Shown piece after piece: positions 45,540 through 57,048 of a stretch of DNA of 64,000 nt. The position numbers and the translations under genes are program-made. The stretch is from Plenodomus lindquistii (taxonomy: Eukaryota > Ascomycota > Dothideomycetes > Pleosporales > Leptosphaeriaceae): contig JANUWI010000001.1 of NCBI GenBank assembly GCA_025504975.1, positions 3,162,001-3,226,000 on the forward strand, read 5' to 3'. Below the pieces are notes generated by a model. The model worked only from the letters and a program-made list of their open reading frames with translations. It ran no database searches and was not told where the DNA came from. The number at the start of each line of letters is the position of its first letter. The stretch's first letter is position 1.

Positions 45540-46927
45540 ATGTTAGTTGAAGATGAAGTGATAGGACTCAAAAGTTCCAATGCGGCAATTTTGAGGTATA
45601 CCTCCCGCTTAAAGTTGGTTGTGCTTCATACTGACATTTTCAAGGCTTGCACCTGTGGGACCAGACGGTGACCTGACGTTACAAGAAGCTGTAAGAGGTG
45701 CTTCCGATTTTTCTTCTTCAGTCTTCTTTTCATTTTATACTGCTTCAAATCTCATCCCTTTTACCGAACGAGTCTTGCACTTCCTTCCTTCAAGAACCTA
45801 CCTATGCACCCCTACCATCCCATCCCTAACCCCTCCCAGATCTATTAACAACATACCATGACCTCAACCCCTCCACAATCACCACCCTATACTCCGAGCC
45901 CTCCCCTCTCGAGTTCATGCGTTATGTCGCCCGCAACACACCCTTCGTCGTCCGACGCGGCGCTTCGTCCTTCCCTGCCTGCAAAAAATGGAATACATCC
46001 TACCTAACCAGCGTCATGGCCGGCCAATCCGTAAACGTCGCCATCACACCACACGGAAACGCCGATTCAGTCGTCAACCTCCCCTCCACCAGCACCAGCA
46101 TCTCAACCAACAATTCCACCTCCCTCTTCGTAAAACCCTACGAAACCACCGAACCTTTCACCTCCGTCCTCACCGCCATCCAGCACCAAGAAAAATCAGC
46201 AACAGGAAGAGGAGACGATAAACCAACCCGCTACGCCCAAACCCAAAACGACAACCTCCGTAACGAATACACCGCTCTCTTCGCCGACGTCCCAAAAAGT
46301 ATTCCCTTCGCGCGCATCGCGCTCGAGAAGGAACCAGACGCTATAAACTTCTGGCTTGGGAATTCATACAGCACAACCGCACTGCACAAAGACAATTATG
46401 AAAATATCTACGTGCAGGTTCTGGGCCGGAAACACTTTGTTCTGCTTCCACCGGTTGAAGCGGCGTGTGTGGCTGAGAAGAGCGTGTTGGCTGCTACGTA
46501 TGCGCCGAGGGCTGCGGTAGCGGTAGCGGGAAAAGGGAGTGCAGAGTTAGGAAAACAGGATCTGTGCATTAGAATTGATGAGCCAGAGGAGTATGTACCG
46601 TTTGCGACGTGGGATCCTGATGAGCCTAAGCGAAACACGACGCCGTATAGCGCGTATTCGCAGCCGCTGAGGGTGACGCTCGAGGAAGGGGATATGTTGT
46701 ATCTTCCTGCACTGTGGTATCATAAAGTGAGTCAGAGCTGTAATGAGGAGGGTGTGTGTTGTGCGGTGAATTACTGGTACGATCTTGATTTCGGTGGCGG
46801 GTTTTGGAGTACGGCGAGTTTCGTGAGGAGTGTTGGGTTGATGAGTTCGGGTGGTGGTGGTCATGGGGAGGGGGAAGATGGGAGCATTAAGGAGGGAGAT
46901 GATCGGGATGCAATGAATGAGGATTAA
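45540..46927 (+). CDS. JmjC-domain protein (JMJD7/cupin_8-like hydroxylase)
   Basis: Fe(II)/2-oxoglutarate oxygenase of the small JmjC group that includes human JMJD7. Exons: 45540..45595, 45645..45697 and 45840..46927; 398 aa. The last exon is certain: PLEFMRYVARNTPFVVR is the usual entry to the domain, the iron ligands are HKD (ALHKDNYENIYVQV, near residue 218) and the distal His in LPALWYHKVSQ (near residue 329), and the basic residue for 2-oxoglutarate may be in the GRKHFVLLPP strand. The N-terminal exons are a model: splicing at 45697 (weak GTGCTT donor) to 45840 gives LQEAVRDLLTTYHDLNPST, which reads like the family; the strong GTAAGA donor six bases earlier would break the frame. The tail is Gly/Asp-rich. 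Confidence 0.8.
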
Positions 46928-47040
46928 GCATTATGGGTATCTCTAAACAGTCCCCTCTATAGTTCAGGAATGGTTCCCAGACGCCTCGCGATGCAATGCA
47001 GTATTCGACTCAAGCCCTTTCAAAACCCCTCCTTTTGCCA
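46928..47040. other. Short convergent spacer
   Basis: 113 bp between stop codons of the JmjC gene and IRS4. Confidence 0.8.
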
Positions 47041-49143
47041 TTACCGTGGATTCTTCACTTTCAGCCCAAGGCCTCTAGCACTCTGCCAAACACTATCGCT
47101 GATCTTGACAGGCAGCTTCCTGCCCTTGAGCCTCTGATCGATAAGCCAAAGACCCACTACAAACTCAAGTCTCGTCAATCTACCCACTCCTCTCCCATCG
47201 ACCAAGTCCCAAACCTCCTCGAGCACATGCTCAGGCAAACGACTCCTCGTCCAGAGATCTTTAACCACCAAATTTAGTACATCGAGCGAGGGATCGTCTT
47301 CGGGCGGAGGATGTTCCTGCGACGGAGGCAAGTGCATGCCTTTGTTCGCCGCCCAAACACCTTCGTAGCGTTTCCGTTCACTCTCAGTAATGCGGTCGCG
47401 CCATCGCTTTCGAGTAGCTTCGTGATGTTTGTTGGGATGCTTTCGGGCTTTGATGCCCATGTAACGCGTCCCCTTTTTCTTGTACCTGTGGTCTTCGTCC
47501 GTTTCGTCCGAGGAAGACGGCTCTTTGCGTAGTGTGGTGCGCAGCTTGCCTGCCGACTTGGGGGGTGATTGTTTTGGGGGCGATGGCGATCTATGAAAAG
47601 GGTGGTGGTGGTGTTTCTTGGGAGGTGGGAAGAGCGGTTCAATGGATATGGGTCGTGGTGCAGGCGAAACATTACGGGACGAGGCAGCTAGTGCGGCGCC
47701 CATGATGGCGCTTGAAAGTGACTCGCCTGTCATGTGCTTTGTGATTTCCTTCACCGACTCGCGCTGGTAATTGTTGTGGTAAACCGAGGGGGACGGCGAG
47801 CCCCCGATGGCAGACACTGGACGACGTGTAGGCGAGAGGCGCTCGGGTGGACGCATTGAGGACGGGTTCTGACTCTGATTCCGAGGCTTGATCGCGATTG
47901 GTTCTGTAAGTTGGGACTTGCTGGTTGCAGGTACAGAAGTTGCAGTGCGGGTCATACTTCGTCGTGGGGGAGGCAATGCCGGTTTCTGTTTCTCTTCCAC
48001 GTCTTGCTCCTCCTTCGCTGATTTGAATGACGATGGTGATGACGGGTCTTTTTGTGAGTCCAGTGATGTGGACACATGTCTGCGCTTGGACAACTGGTGA
48101 GGCACGTCTTGCGATTGCGGTTGTGTTTGGCGAGTGCCTCGTGGCGGCGGTGGGTTTGGTGGGGGCGGTGTCGATGTTCTGATGGCTGCCAACTGCACTG
48201 GCTTTTGTTTGGTTGGCGGTGACTTCACAGGTCCTGCTTTCTGGGTGTTGTAGTATGCCAGATCGTCGACGCCGTCCGTGGCCATGGATGGCGGCAGTTC
48301 GATGCGGTACTGTGGCTTTGGCTTTGGCTTGACGGGTGGTGGAGTTCTTGTCCGGACCCTTTGCAGTGGAACATCGTCTCGTGGCTCGGGGGGCAGTTTG
48401 AAGGCACGCTGCGGCTTGGGTGAACGAACAGGAGGCGGAGAGTTCTTGGCGGTTTTGAGGGGAGCGGCAGGGGGCGCAATAGGCGTTGTAGGTCGGTTCT
48501 GCTCAAACATCTTCACCAAAGAAGTCGTCGGCGGTATGGGCGTGTCGTCGGTAGGCTTGTGCTCTCGGTCAGCGGTTGGAAGCGTGCTGCTCGTCGACCG
48601 CGACCCGAAGCTGTCCCTCCTCTTGCGCTGCGGCAGCGACTGGACAGGCTTTCTGGACTCCAGTTTCGACAGCACGCTTCCCACGCTGCCCGCGGGAGGG
48701 AGGACGTCCCGCTCGTTGGGCTGTTGTTCGCTCATCGTGGGTGCGCTGGTGGCCTGGGGTCTTGGCCGAAGGGGGCTATGGCGGGCAGCGGCCAGTTTGG
48801 CAGCGATGTTGGACGGTGACGGGGTCCGGTCAAATTGGTCGTCGGGCACAGAGAGCGAGTTGGAGCTGTTGTTCTTGGTCGGCGTCTGCATGGGCGATGC
48901 ACTCGGCCTCCTGATGCTCCGCGAGCTCCCGCCCGTCAAGTCCCTCTGAACGGGCGTGCCGACCCTGTTAGCAGCAAGCAGTGCGCCGTTGCCCCCTCCG
49001 GTGTATGTGTTGGCCGGCGGCTTTGGCTGTGCTGCTGGCTTCGAGAAGGCTAGAGATGCTCCGCGGAGAGCAGCGTCACGGACATTGTATTGTGTATCGC
49101 CGGTCAACTGCGGAGCCAGGCTGGCGTTGCGTACGGAGCTCAT
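47041..49143 (-). CDS. IRS4: EH-domain protein Irs4-like
   Basis: Homologue of yeast Irs4/Tax4, which affect phosphoinositide levels through the phosphatase Inp51, rDNA silencing and autophagy. Single exon, 700 aa. The first about 520 residues are disordered and rich in Ser, Pro, Arg and Lys, with many short PPxP-type runs that could bind SH3 domains. A basic region (KKGTRYMGIKARKHPNKHHE) leads to RYEGVWAANKG and then the C-terminal EH domain: LVVKDLWTRSRLPEHVLEEV, WDLVDGRGVGRLTRLEFVVG, LWLIDQRLKGRKLP. The EF-hand-like loop DGRGVGRLTRLEF lacks some acidic ligands, as is common in this group. The start is the ATG at 49143. Confidence 0.88.
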   Translation of the reverse strand: MSSVRNASLAPQLTGDTQYNVRDAALRGASLAFSKPAAQPKPPANTYTGGGNGALLAANRVGTPVQRDLTGGSSRSIRRPSASPMQTPTKNNSSNSLSVPDDQFDRTPSPSNIAAKLAAARHSPLRPRPQATSAPTMSEQQPNERDVLPPAGSVGSVLSKLESRKPVQSLPQRKRRDSFGSRSTSSTLPTADREHKPTDDTPIPPTTSLVKMFEQNRPTTPIAPPAAPLKTAKNSPPPVRSPKPQRAFKLPPEPRDDVPLQRVRTRTPPPVKPKPKPQYRIELPPSMATDGVDDLAYYNTQKAGPVKSPPTKQKPVQLAAIRTSTPPPPNPPPPRGTRQTQPQSQDVPHQLSKRRHVSTSLDSQKDPSSPSSFKSAKEEQDVEEKQKPALPPPRRSMTRTATSVPATSKSQLTEPIAIKPRNQSQNPSSMRPPERLSPTRRPVSAIGGSPSPSVYHNNYQRESVKEITKHMTGESLSSAIMGAALAASSRNVSPAPRPISIEPLFPPPKKHHHHPFHRSPSPPKQSPPKSAGKLRTTLRKEPSSSDETDEDHRYKKKGTRYMGIKARKHPNKHHEATRKRWRDRITESERKRYEGVWAANKGMHLPPSQEHPPPEDDPSLDVLNLVVKDLWTRSRLPEHVLEEVWDLVDGRGVGRLTRLEFVVGLWLIDQRLKGRKLPVKISDSVWQSARGLGLKVKNPR

Positions 49144-49511
49144 GGAGAGCCCATCCGACTAGTCAGCTGAACTCGAATGGGGAAGAAGATCAGAACATGT
49201 GGTTTGTCCATAGATCACAAGTTGGCAACAACAAAAGAAACAAGAACGGAGCGAGAGAATGCGTCAAACGAGTGAAGTGGAGCAGCCCATGTCAAGGTTC
49301 CGGTTCCCTGTCCTGTTCCAGCTCAGCCTTACAGGACAAATCAACGCTTGCTTCCGGTAAGCAGCTAGCCGTTTGCGGACTCAGATGGTGCCTAAATCAC
49401 GTGATGACGTGGCATGGCGTTTACGCGACTACCTTAGGCAACTACGCCTGGAAAACTTGAACATAAACATCGTCTCTCCCAGCAGTGCTTCGTTCAACAC
49501 AACTGCTCGAC
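49144..49511. other. Divergent promoter region IRS4 / LIG4
   Basis: 368 bp between divergent starts. It contains CACGTGATGACGTGGCATGG (about 49398-49417), which holds E-box and CRE-like cores. No gene is seen. Confidence 0.5.
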
Positions 49512-52500
49512 ATGGCTGAAGATACTATAATGCCGGATGTGGAGGCAGTGCGGGAGAATACACTCATGGTGAGCCGCAAACGCGCATACTACCTATTCTT
49601 GGATATACGCGACTAATTACTGACCAGTACGTTGACACGACAATCTGGATTCGCGTTAGATGAATTGGAAGAAGTCAATGGCGACTATCATCGGAATTCA
49701 ATCTGGTTTCGCCGTTTACGCGATATTGAAGTTGAAGACGTCTAACAACATCTAGGTATGGCCAAGATAAAGAACTGGACGAAAAGTACCCAACACGGCC
49801 ACTCAATGCGCACAAAACACTACCATTCCATACTTTGTTCACAGATCTCTTTGATCCACTCATGGATACCCAGAAGAGGAGACAGCCCGTTGGCCCTCGG
49901 CGGCGGGTAGGGCCACATGGCCATTCCAATTTATCCCCACATGAGGCAAAGCGCAACATTATCGAGCGGTTCATTGCCAACTGGCGCAAGCAAGTAGGCA
50001 ACGACTTTTATCCAGCCATGCGTCTAATCATTCCTGAAAAAGATCGCGATCGGGCAATGTATGGCCTGAAAGAGAAAGCCATCGCCAAAGTCTTGATCAA
50101 GCTCACAAGAATCGGCAAAGACTCAGACGATGCTAAACATATGCTCAACTGGAAACTTCCCGGCCAACTGAACAAAGCGTCAACATCTACAGCTGGTGAT
50201 TTTGCGGGACGGTGCTACGATGTGCTATCATCCCGCCAGCTGAAGACTGAGTACAGCGACATGAGTGTCGCCGAGGTCAACAACGCTTTGGACAGGTTAT
50301 CACAAGTTGGGGCAGAAGAAGAGCAAGTCAAGATATTCCAAAGGTTCTATAGAAGGATGAACGCGGAAGAATTGACCTGGCTGATCCGCATGATTCTTCG
50401 CCAGATGAAAATCGGTGCGACTGAGAAGACCTTTCTCGATATCTGGCATCCAGATGCTGAGACGCTGTTCAACATCTCGTCGAACCTGCGCCGCGTATGC
50501 TGGGAGCTGTATGATCCGGAAACGCGTCTAGAGGGCGAAGATACAGGCTTGAGCTTGATGCAATGCTTTCAACCGCAGCTGGCTCAATTTCAAGACAAAG
50601 TCGGTTCCTTCGAGAAAATTGTTGCCCGATTCCAGACTAACCCAGAAGACAACGCCTTTTGGATCGAGGAGAAGCTGGACGGGGAGCGTATGCAGTTACA
50701 TATGATCGAAGATCCAGAGGCTCCGGGTGGCAAGCTCTTCGGATTTTGGTCGCGGAAAGCCAAGGAGTATACCTACCTATATGGCGAACACTTCCACGGT
50801 GCGAAAGCTGGTGCACTGACGCAATTCATTAAAGACGCCTTTGGTAAGAATGTACGCAACATCATCCTGGACGGCGAGATGATCACCTGGGACATGGACG
50901 TCGACCACATCGTCGGGTTTGGTACACTGAAGACGGCTGCCATCTCGGAGAAAGAGAACACAACAAACAAGGATACTGGGCAGCGACCGCTGTTTCGAGT
51001 CTTCGATTGTGTCTATCTGAACGATAAGCTTCTGACCCAGTATACGCTACGTGATCGTCGTCGCGCCCTCGAAAGCGCAGTCAAAGGCATCCACCGTCGT
51101 CTGGAAATTCACCCATACATCGAAGCGACGTCTTATACAGCGATCGAGCCTCAGCTGCGAAAAGTCGTCGCAGAGTCGTCGGAAGGGTTGGTGTTGAAGA
51201 ACCCACGTTCCATGTACCGCCTCAATGAACGAAACAACGACTGGATGAAAGTCAAGCCTGAATATATGTCTGAGTTTGGGGAGTCACTCGACTGTGTCGT
51301 TGTCGGTGGATACTTTGGCTCCGGCCATCGCGGCGGCGCGCACTCCTCCTTCTTGTGTGCTCTCCTTGTCGACAAGGACGCAAAACCCGGCGAGCCAGAT
51401 TACGAGAAATGCTGGTCCATTTTCAAAGTCGGTGGCGGATTCAGTCGCGAAGACTATGCCAATATTCGCGGGCGGACAGAAGGCAAATGGAAAGATTGGG
51501 ACATCCGCCGACCACCTCCTTTTATCGAATTAGGCGGTCACGCTGAGAATCGCCAGCATGAACGACCAGATCAATGGATCAAGCCTAGTGACTCCGTGGT
51601 CCTGGAATGCAAAGCGTCGAGTATTGAAGGCAGTGACAAATTCCGAACTGGTATGACCCTTCGCTTTCCTCGTTTCCGCCAACTACGTGTAGACAAGCGC
51701 TGGGATCAGGCGTTGTCACTACAAGAGTTCAAGGATCTAAGGTACGATGTTGAGCGCACCCTCGCCGAGAAGGAGAAAGAGTTCAAGATCGAGCAGTCAC
51801 GGCGAAAGAAGGCACGAACATCCAAGAAACCACTCACTGTTGCCGGCAATGAGGTTGTCAAAACACCCTACGCAGGTCCAGAGTCCAAGATATTCGATGG
51901 TCTGAGTTTTTACATCATGACGGATCAAATTACGCCAACCAAGAAGTCAAAAGCAGAACTCGAAGAAGCGGTCAAAGCCAATGGTGGGAAGATTGTCCAG
52001 CGCGATGCAATGGACAACAGCCTTATCATCATCGCTGAAAAACGCCTTATCAAAGTCGCAGCACTTGTGAAGCGGGATACGAACAACATTGTCAAACCTA
52101 TCTGGATCCAGGACTGTATTGCACAGAATGAAGTCGATGTTGGCGCGTTACCGTATCTTCTTCCCTACGAACGGAAACGTCATTTGTTCTACATACAGGA
52201 CAATGACCAATTAGACTTTGGGGAGAATACAGACGAGTTTGGCGACAGCTATGTACGAGATATTGCAGATGTGGAGGAGATGAAAATGCTATTGGACGGC
52301 GTGGTGAAAAAATCAAGCCGCATGCAGTTCAACAAGGCTGAGTTTCTGGAGCAATTGGAAGATCACGGAGATGGTTTTGAGGGGTTGAAGACGCACATGT
52401 TCTCGAACATGACGGTCGCCTTCCATACGAATAATGACGATGACGATATGATATCTGTCAGAGCGGAGATGGCGAGGAACTACATTGGCTTTGGGGCCGG

Positions 52501-52690
52501 AGTCATCGTTGATGATGCGGATCGAGACGGCGTCACTCATATCGTCGTACATGATGAGCAACATGCTGAAACACGGAAGAAGGGGCAAAACAGGATTTCA
52601 AACATGGCCCGCATAGTCAGCATCTCATGGATCGAGAAGTGCTGGGATGAAGGTACAAGGGTAGACGAAGAGCGATTCCAATGGGGTTGA
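49512..52690 (+). CDS. LIG4: DNA ligase IV
   Basis: ATP-dependent ligase of non-homologous end joining, working with an Xrcc4/Lif1-type partner. The main exon 49756..52690 codes about 977 aa: the N-terminal domain (NLSPHEAKRNIIERFI, DRDRAMYGLKEKAIAK), the nucleotidyltransferase with active-site lysine in KLDGER (about residue 325), FRVFDCVYLN, SSEGLVLKNP, KVKPEYM, the OB fold, and two C-terminal BRCT domains separated by the partner-binding linker. The 5' end is less sure. Exon 1 is 49512..49568 (MAEDTIMPDVEAVRENTLM), but it is in phase 0 while the main exon needs two bases. A 14-nt micro-exon at 49661-49674 would fix the phase. The link between the two parts should be checked with RNA. Confidence 0.9.
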
Positions 52691-53353
52691 CGCATCCCAC
52701 AAAGCAGCCAGTCATGGTCTGCGCGCTGTCACAATGGAGGACAAATTTCTTGTTCACAGCTGTCACGATGAAGGACGACACTCGTGTCCACAAGGTCTAC
52801 GAATTAACGAAGTCATGTACGACGTTTGATACCGATTTGCTTTGCAGCAGATCACTCTCCCATCCACGCACCACCCAGACGACATAACCGCAACCAATTA
52901 CCCCCCAGTCTGCTACACCTTCCACAGAGCCCAGATTCCACAGCCATACCAAGTTTCTACGTAACACGATACACGGTCCCGCCCTTGTGCACGCTTGTAT
53001 CCCCCCGCTGCATGTCATCCGGTGAAAGTATGTCATTGTCGGCCCCCAACCCGGAACCCTTGAACTGTAGCGCGGGGCGATATCCTAGATCCCGTCTTTC
53101 GTCTTCACCGTTCACACTTATGCAGTGTGCTAGCATGTATGCATGGGATTGTCAGCAGATGTATGCCTCAGCCTTGCGCGAGGCAGCCACGGTAAGCGCA
53201 CTACATTTGCCTTGTCCTACATTGCGGCTCTGCAATCGTCAACGTTAGGAGTATGTCCGTTGGAGTGAGTGGCTGGGCCACGGTGGTCTGAATGAGGGCG
53301 TTCCAGGTGTCGAGTAGATGCATGACACGTTTTGATTAGATACGGAAGTTGAG
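52691..53353. other. Convergent intergenic region LIG4 / F-box gene
   Basis: 663 bp. A 140-codon plus-strand frame (52826-53248) has no ATG start and no family likeness. No gene is supported. Confidence 0.55.
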
Positions 53354-55368
53354 CTAATGACACATTCCCGCGCGACACCTCCGTTCAAGACCAGGCGTCC
53401 AGTCCCATGCCTCAAGACTGACGCCAGCACCTCCATCAGCAACAGCATCAGCACCACCCATCGCAGACGCTCCACCCGCCTCAGCCTCACCCAATCCCAT
53501 TGTACCTACACCCACCGGTCTTGAAAACTCCACAACAACAATCGCGCCCACTTTCTCACTACTTCCCGTACCATACGACCGCCCAGCCTTGACCATGTAA
53601 ACTAAACTCCTATCATCCAACACACCCACCACACTCCGCGCTCCACCGCTACCACCCGCTGCAGGTAATACGGGGCAGACTATGTCATGCAGTCTCTTCG
53701 CGCAGGGACAGCGATTCGAAGGCGGAGGCCACATGCGCGTAGGTGCATATTTGTACCGCTTTGAATCTACGAACTCGTGGTCTGGTGACTGCTGAGCAGT
53801 AATAGTAGTAGTACTAGTAGTATTAGTAGTGAGTGGTGTAGCGCGCTGTTTCCCTTTATCCAGTATGTCCAAGTCGATTGCAGGGGTGTCGGGGACGTAT
53901 TCGCGCCGCGAACCGATGCGCAGACGGAGACAGGGTGGTTTATTGGGGTCGGTGGGGTCCGGGCAGCAGCGCTCGTCTTCGACGATGTCGAGGTACGAAG
54001 TAGAGGAGTAGTTGTATGCGCGGAATTTGGTGCGTGCGAGGATGAAGGACCGGGGGGAGGTATCGAGTGGTGAGAATTCGGCGTGTTGCGAGGCGCTGTG
54101 TTGAGGGGGCGTGGGCATGTAGTGTGGTTTATCGCTGGACGAGAGGAGTGTGTTTAGAATGTCGTCTGGGAGGAGTGGGGCGCCGTCGTTGTCTTCGTCC
54201 GTGGTGTCTTCATCTGGTAAGGCTTTCTTGTTGAGGTCTAGTTTGGTGACGTAGAAGGTGCGTGATTGTCGGGAGGAAGCTTGAGCCCATTCGCGCCGCG
54301 ATTCCACGATGACGGTCTCGTTTGTGCGCTCGTCGAGTTGGAGCGTGAGATCTGTCCAGGAGTCGTGGATGGGACCTTGTTTGTGTTGGCGGCGGTAGAG
54401 GCGATCGTTTATTTCCATGGCATCCCGGATGGGGTTGTCGATTGGGAAACGGATGGTGTGGTAAAAGGATGTGTAGTCTATCTCCTCGACTTCAAATGTC
54501 CCCTGATTGGACACGGCATAGAAGTAGTCGTTGTGGATTTCGAAGGCCACTGTTGACCCAATATCTGTTCCGTGGAAATCTTCAAGTAATAATGGTCTTT
54601 CGCGCTCAGGTAGTTCGAAGCTCTTGTTCAAAGAGAAGCCATTGATTTCCCACTTGTGGTGGCCGTCATCGCCAAGGCCGGTATGAGTGCCATAGTAAAG
54701 ATAGCGGGCTGTGTGTCGAACGAATAACTTTGAACAAGACGGTATCGGGACCGCTTTAATAACTCTTCGACTATTGCCTGGTTGAGCAGCCGTATCTATT
54801 GCGAAGATGTAACCAACATCTCGTCGTGTATCCCTAGTGACCTTTACAGCCAATATATCCTCACTGTAGTAGAGCAAATCAACGTTGAAGTCGACGGTAT
54901 CAAGTATTGGTCGTATCAAGTCGGTAAGATTTAGCTGCACTGGGTCGGATCGGGGATGTACACCCGAGATCTGAGCCGTGTTTCCATTGAGCACACATAG
55001 AGTACCCTGAAGATATAGAAATTTGTTCCCGTAACCTACGACACGCGCTGAGAAAGGATAGGCTGAGGAGAAGGCGTGACGTCTATCATATATGGCTTGA
55101 AAGGCCTCTTTGTAAGTAGTCGTTCCAGCTCGTGCCTGTTGCACTTCTTCCGTATACGGATGTTGAGCCTGAAATGTGTTTAATATCACGATAAGAGTCC
55201 ACTCTATGACAGCCGTACCTCTAGGGTCCTTCGAACAAGGGTCCTTTCGTCTAGCAGTACTCTCAATTGATGACATGTCTGACTAAGATGTACAATGTCC
55301 TCCAGAGAAATAGTCGACGCAATTTGAAAAAGTACGTCGTAGGGTAATCGATCAAGAGAGACAGTCAT
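53354..55368 (-). CDS. F-box protein
   Basis: Likely substrate adaptor of an SCF ubiquitin ligase. Exons on the minus strand: 55368..55219 and 55168..53354; 50-nt intron; 654 aa. Exon 1 codes exactly the F-box: MTVSLDRLPYDVLFQIASTI then SLEDIVHLSQTCHQLRVLLD, matching LPxDVLxxIxxxLxxxDLxxLxxTCRxLR. The long downstream frame also runs open through the intron up to an ATG at 55276, so a simple reading would miss the F-box. The rest looks like a beta-rich, possibly propeller-type domain with repeated hydrophobic strands (YGNKFLYLQGTLCVLNGN, RYLYYGTHTG, FEIHNDYFYAVSNQG), then an acidic linker and a Gly-rich tail. The substrate is unknown. Confidence 0.85.
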
Positions 55369-55407
55369 AGATCCAGAAAAAGATTGACGAAAACCGCGAG
55401 AAGACTA

Positions 55408-55869
55408 ATGGATAGTAATAAAGCGGTAAGGGCACGTGAGCGACAACAAATGCGAGTCAATGTGGAGAAATCGTTTAAGAAAAGCTTTGACCACTCATGT
55501 ATGTCAGAATGCAACTCTGAAGGGCGTAAGAAACCGAGGCTATCCGGTAAGGTGAGCACCTCAGGAATGTCAGGCCTACGCCTCTTATTGCTAGGACCTA
55601 ATGAGGCTCTGCGAGGAGGAACTCGGGCAAATTCCTTTGTGTTTTCTCCAAGCAAGTAAGGACCGATAATCACCCTTTCTATGCTAACGCCATGCATACC
55701 GTATGCAGCTAGGACATGGGATGCTGCCGGTGAAACACGCGGTAGGCTGTGGTATTCTCCTTTCAGCCTCAAGCAGGAACAGAATATGCATAGTACGCGT
55801 AAGCAATCGACCAATCGTGGGAAGAAACCGGAGATTTTCTTCGTCAAGACAGTGCCGTTGGCCAACTAA
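55408..55869 (+). CDS. Small hypothetical protein, two exons
   Basis: Exons: 55408..55655 and 55713..55869; 57-nt intron (GTAAGG..CTAG with a GCTAAC branch site); 134 aa. No family is recognised. The protein is basic, with a helix-like start (MDSNKAVRARERQQMRVNVE) and a second exon reading RLWYSPFSLKQEQ and KPEIFFVKTVPLAN. The fit of a good intron to two open frames in phase is the evidence. The start codon lies 39 bp from the divergent F-box start, so the two 5' leaders must overlap; a later ATG (55450) could be the real start. The gene may be partial or spurious. Confidence 0.45.
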
Positions 55870-57048
55870 GGTGCAGTCGCACGACTGATGAATGTGTTAC
55901 GAAGTGTCTTCTGACACGATTCAGATCAGATGCGGCTCTCAGTGATCTCGCGCTAACCAATGACGTGGCTTGCCGTGTTCGCACTAACGACCTTGGACTC
56001 TGTTATGCGGCTCTGCTGCGATATGGCCAAGTTACAAGACTCAGCCTTGTGGTCTTCACGGGAACACAAAAGTCTGCGCAGCACGCCACAGCCAATGCCA
56101 ATTTGCAAATCGTTTCTTGCATGCCGAGGAGTTTGAGCCTGGTCGATTTCAAGGTTCCACAGATGGCAGTATGACCCAGATATGTCGGTATACAGCCTCA
56201 CTCTGAGAGCCTCGTGCACCTCTGAAGAGCTGAATACTGGCTAGCCCCCTTGTTATCGGCCCCGGGCGCAGGTGATCCGCTGTGTAATGCTTGAGTCCTC
56301 CACGCACTACAGTCGGCCCACGGCATTGGGTTTGACCGAACCCCGTACCAAGCCATGGTTGTCAATTTACAACACTTGGGGCCGATAGCTCGCTGTGTGG
56401 GACGAATCAAGGATAGCGGGGAAGCGGCGACGGGGCGGCGGGAAGCTTTGCGGAGTCCTCGCAAAGTCCAGAAATCTGGAAACGTCAATCGATACATTGT
56501 GGCCGCCTGCATGATTGATTGATCGAGCTCGGCCAGGTTCTAAAATCCAATAGAACCGCCGGAGAATCGCAACGTATAGACTCCAGGCTGATGAGGGGTA
56601 CATGACCACAATGCGCAGCCGCATTGTTGAGGGTGGTCTCGACTCAAGACAATCGCCGCAATTGGTTGTCGAAGGGATGCCAGAGCGAACGCCGCATGCT
56701 GGTGATGTACGATGATGTAGGTCTGGTTGGAAACGAATGGAAGTTTGGAGTCAGGCTGGCGCTTAATGCGGGCATACGCCTGTGGGATCGAGGGTATCCA
56801 TTGCGGCGCGATAGCGGACGGGACGATGTCCACTCAACGTGGGCAGTCGAGTGAAGCGCCCCAGGCCAGCGAGCAACCCATTGTCGATTTAGCGTCGCAG
56901 CCTCCTCGGAAAGGGCAAAAATTGCAGACATCCCTTCTCTTCCTATGACCCTCGTGACAGAGCCATGTGCATACGCGATCGTCCGGTCAGTGGGCGAATT
57001 GTATGCGATGCGATTCATAGGCTAGATTGCAGGCTCGGAATCAACTCC
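55870..57048. other. Intergenic region
   Basis: 1.2 kb with short open frames on both strands, none convincing. Nothing else was seen. Confidence 0.5.

Noticed and set aside
48278..48949. 223-codon frame antisense to IRS4
   Set aside because: Low-complexity Gly/Ser/Leu sequence caused by the Pro/Ser-rich coding strand.
52826..53248. 140-codon frame between LIG4 and the F-box gene
   Set aside because: Starts with TTG, no domain, Pro/Ser/His-rich composition typical of chance frames.
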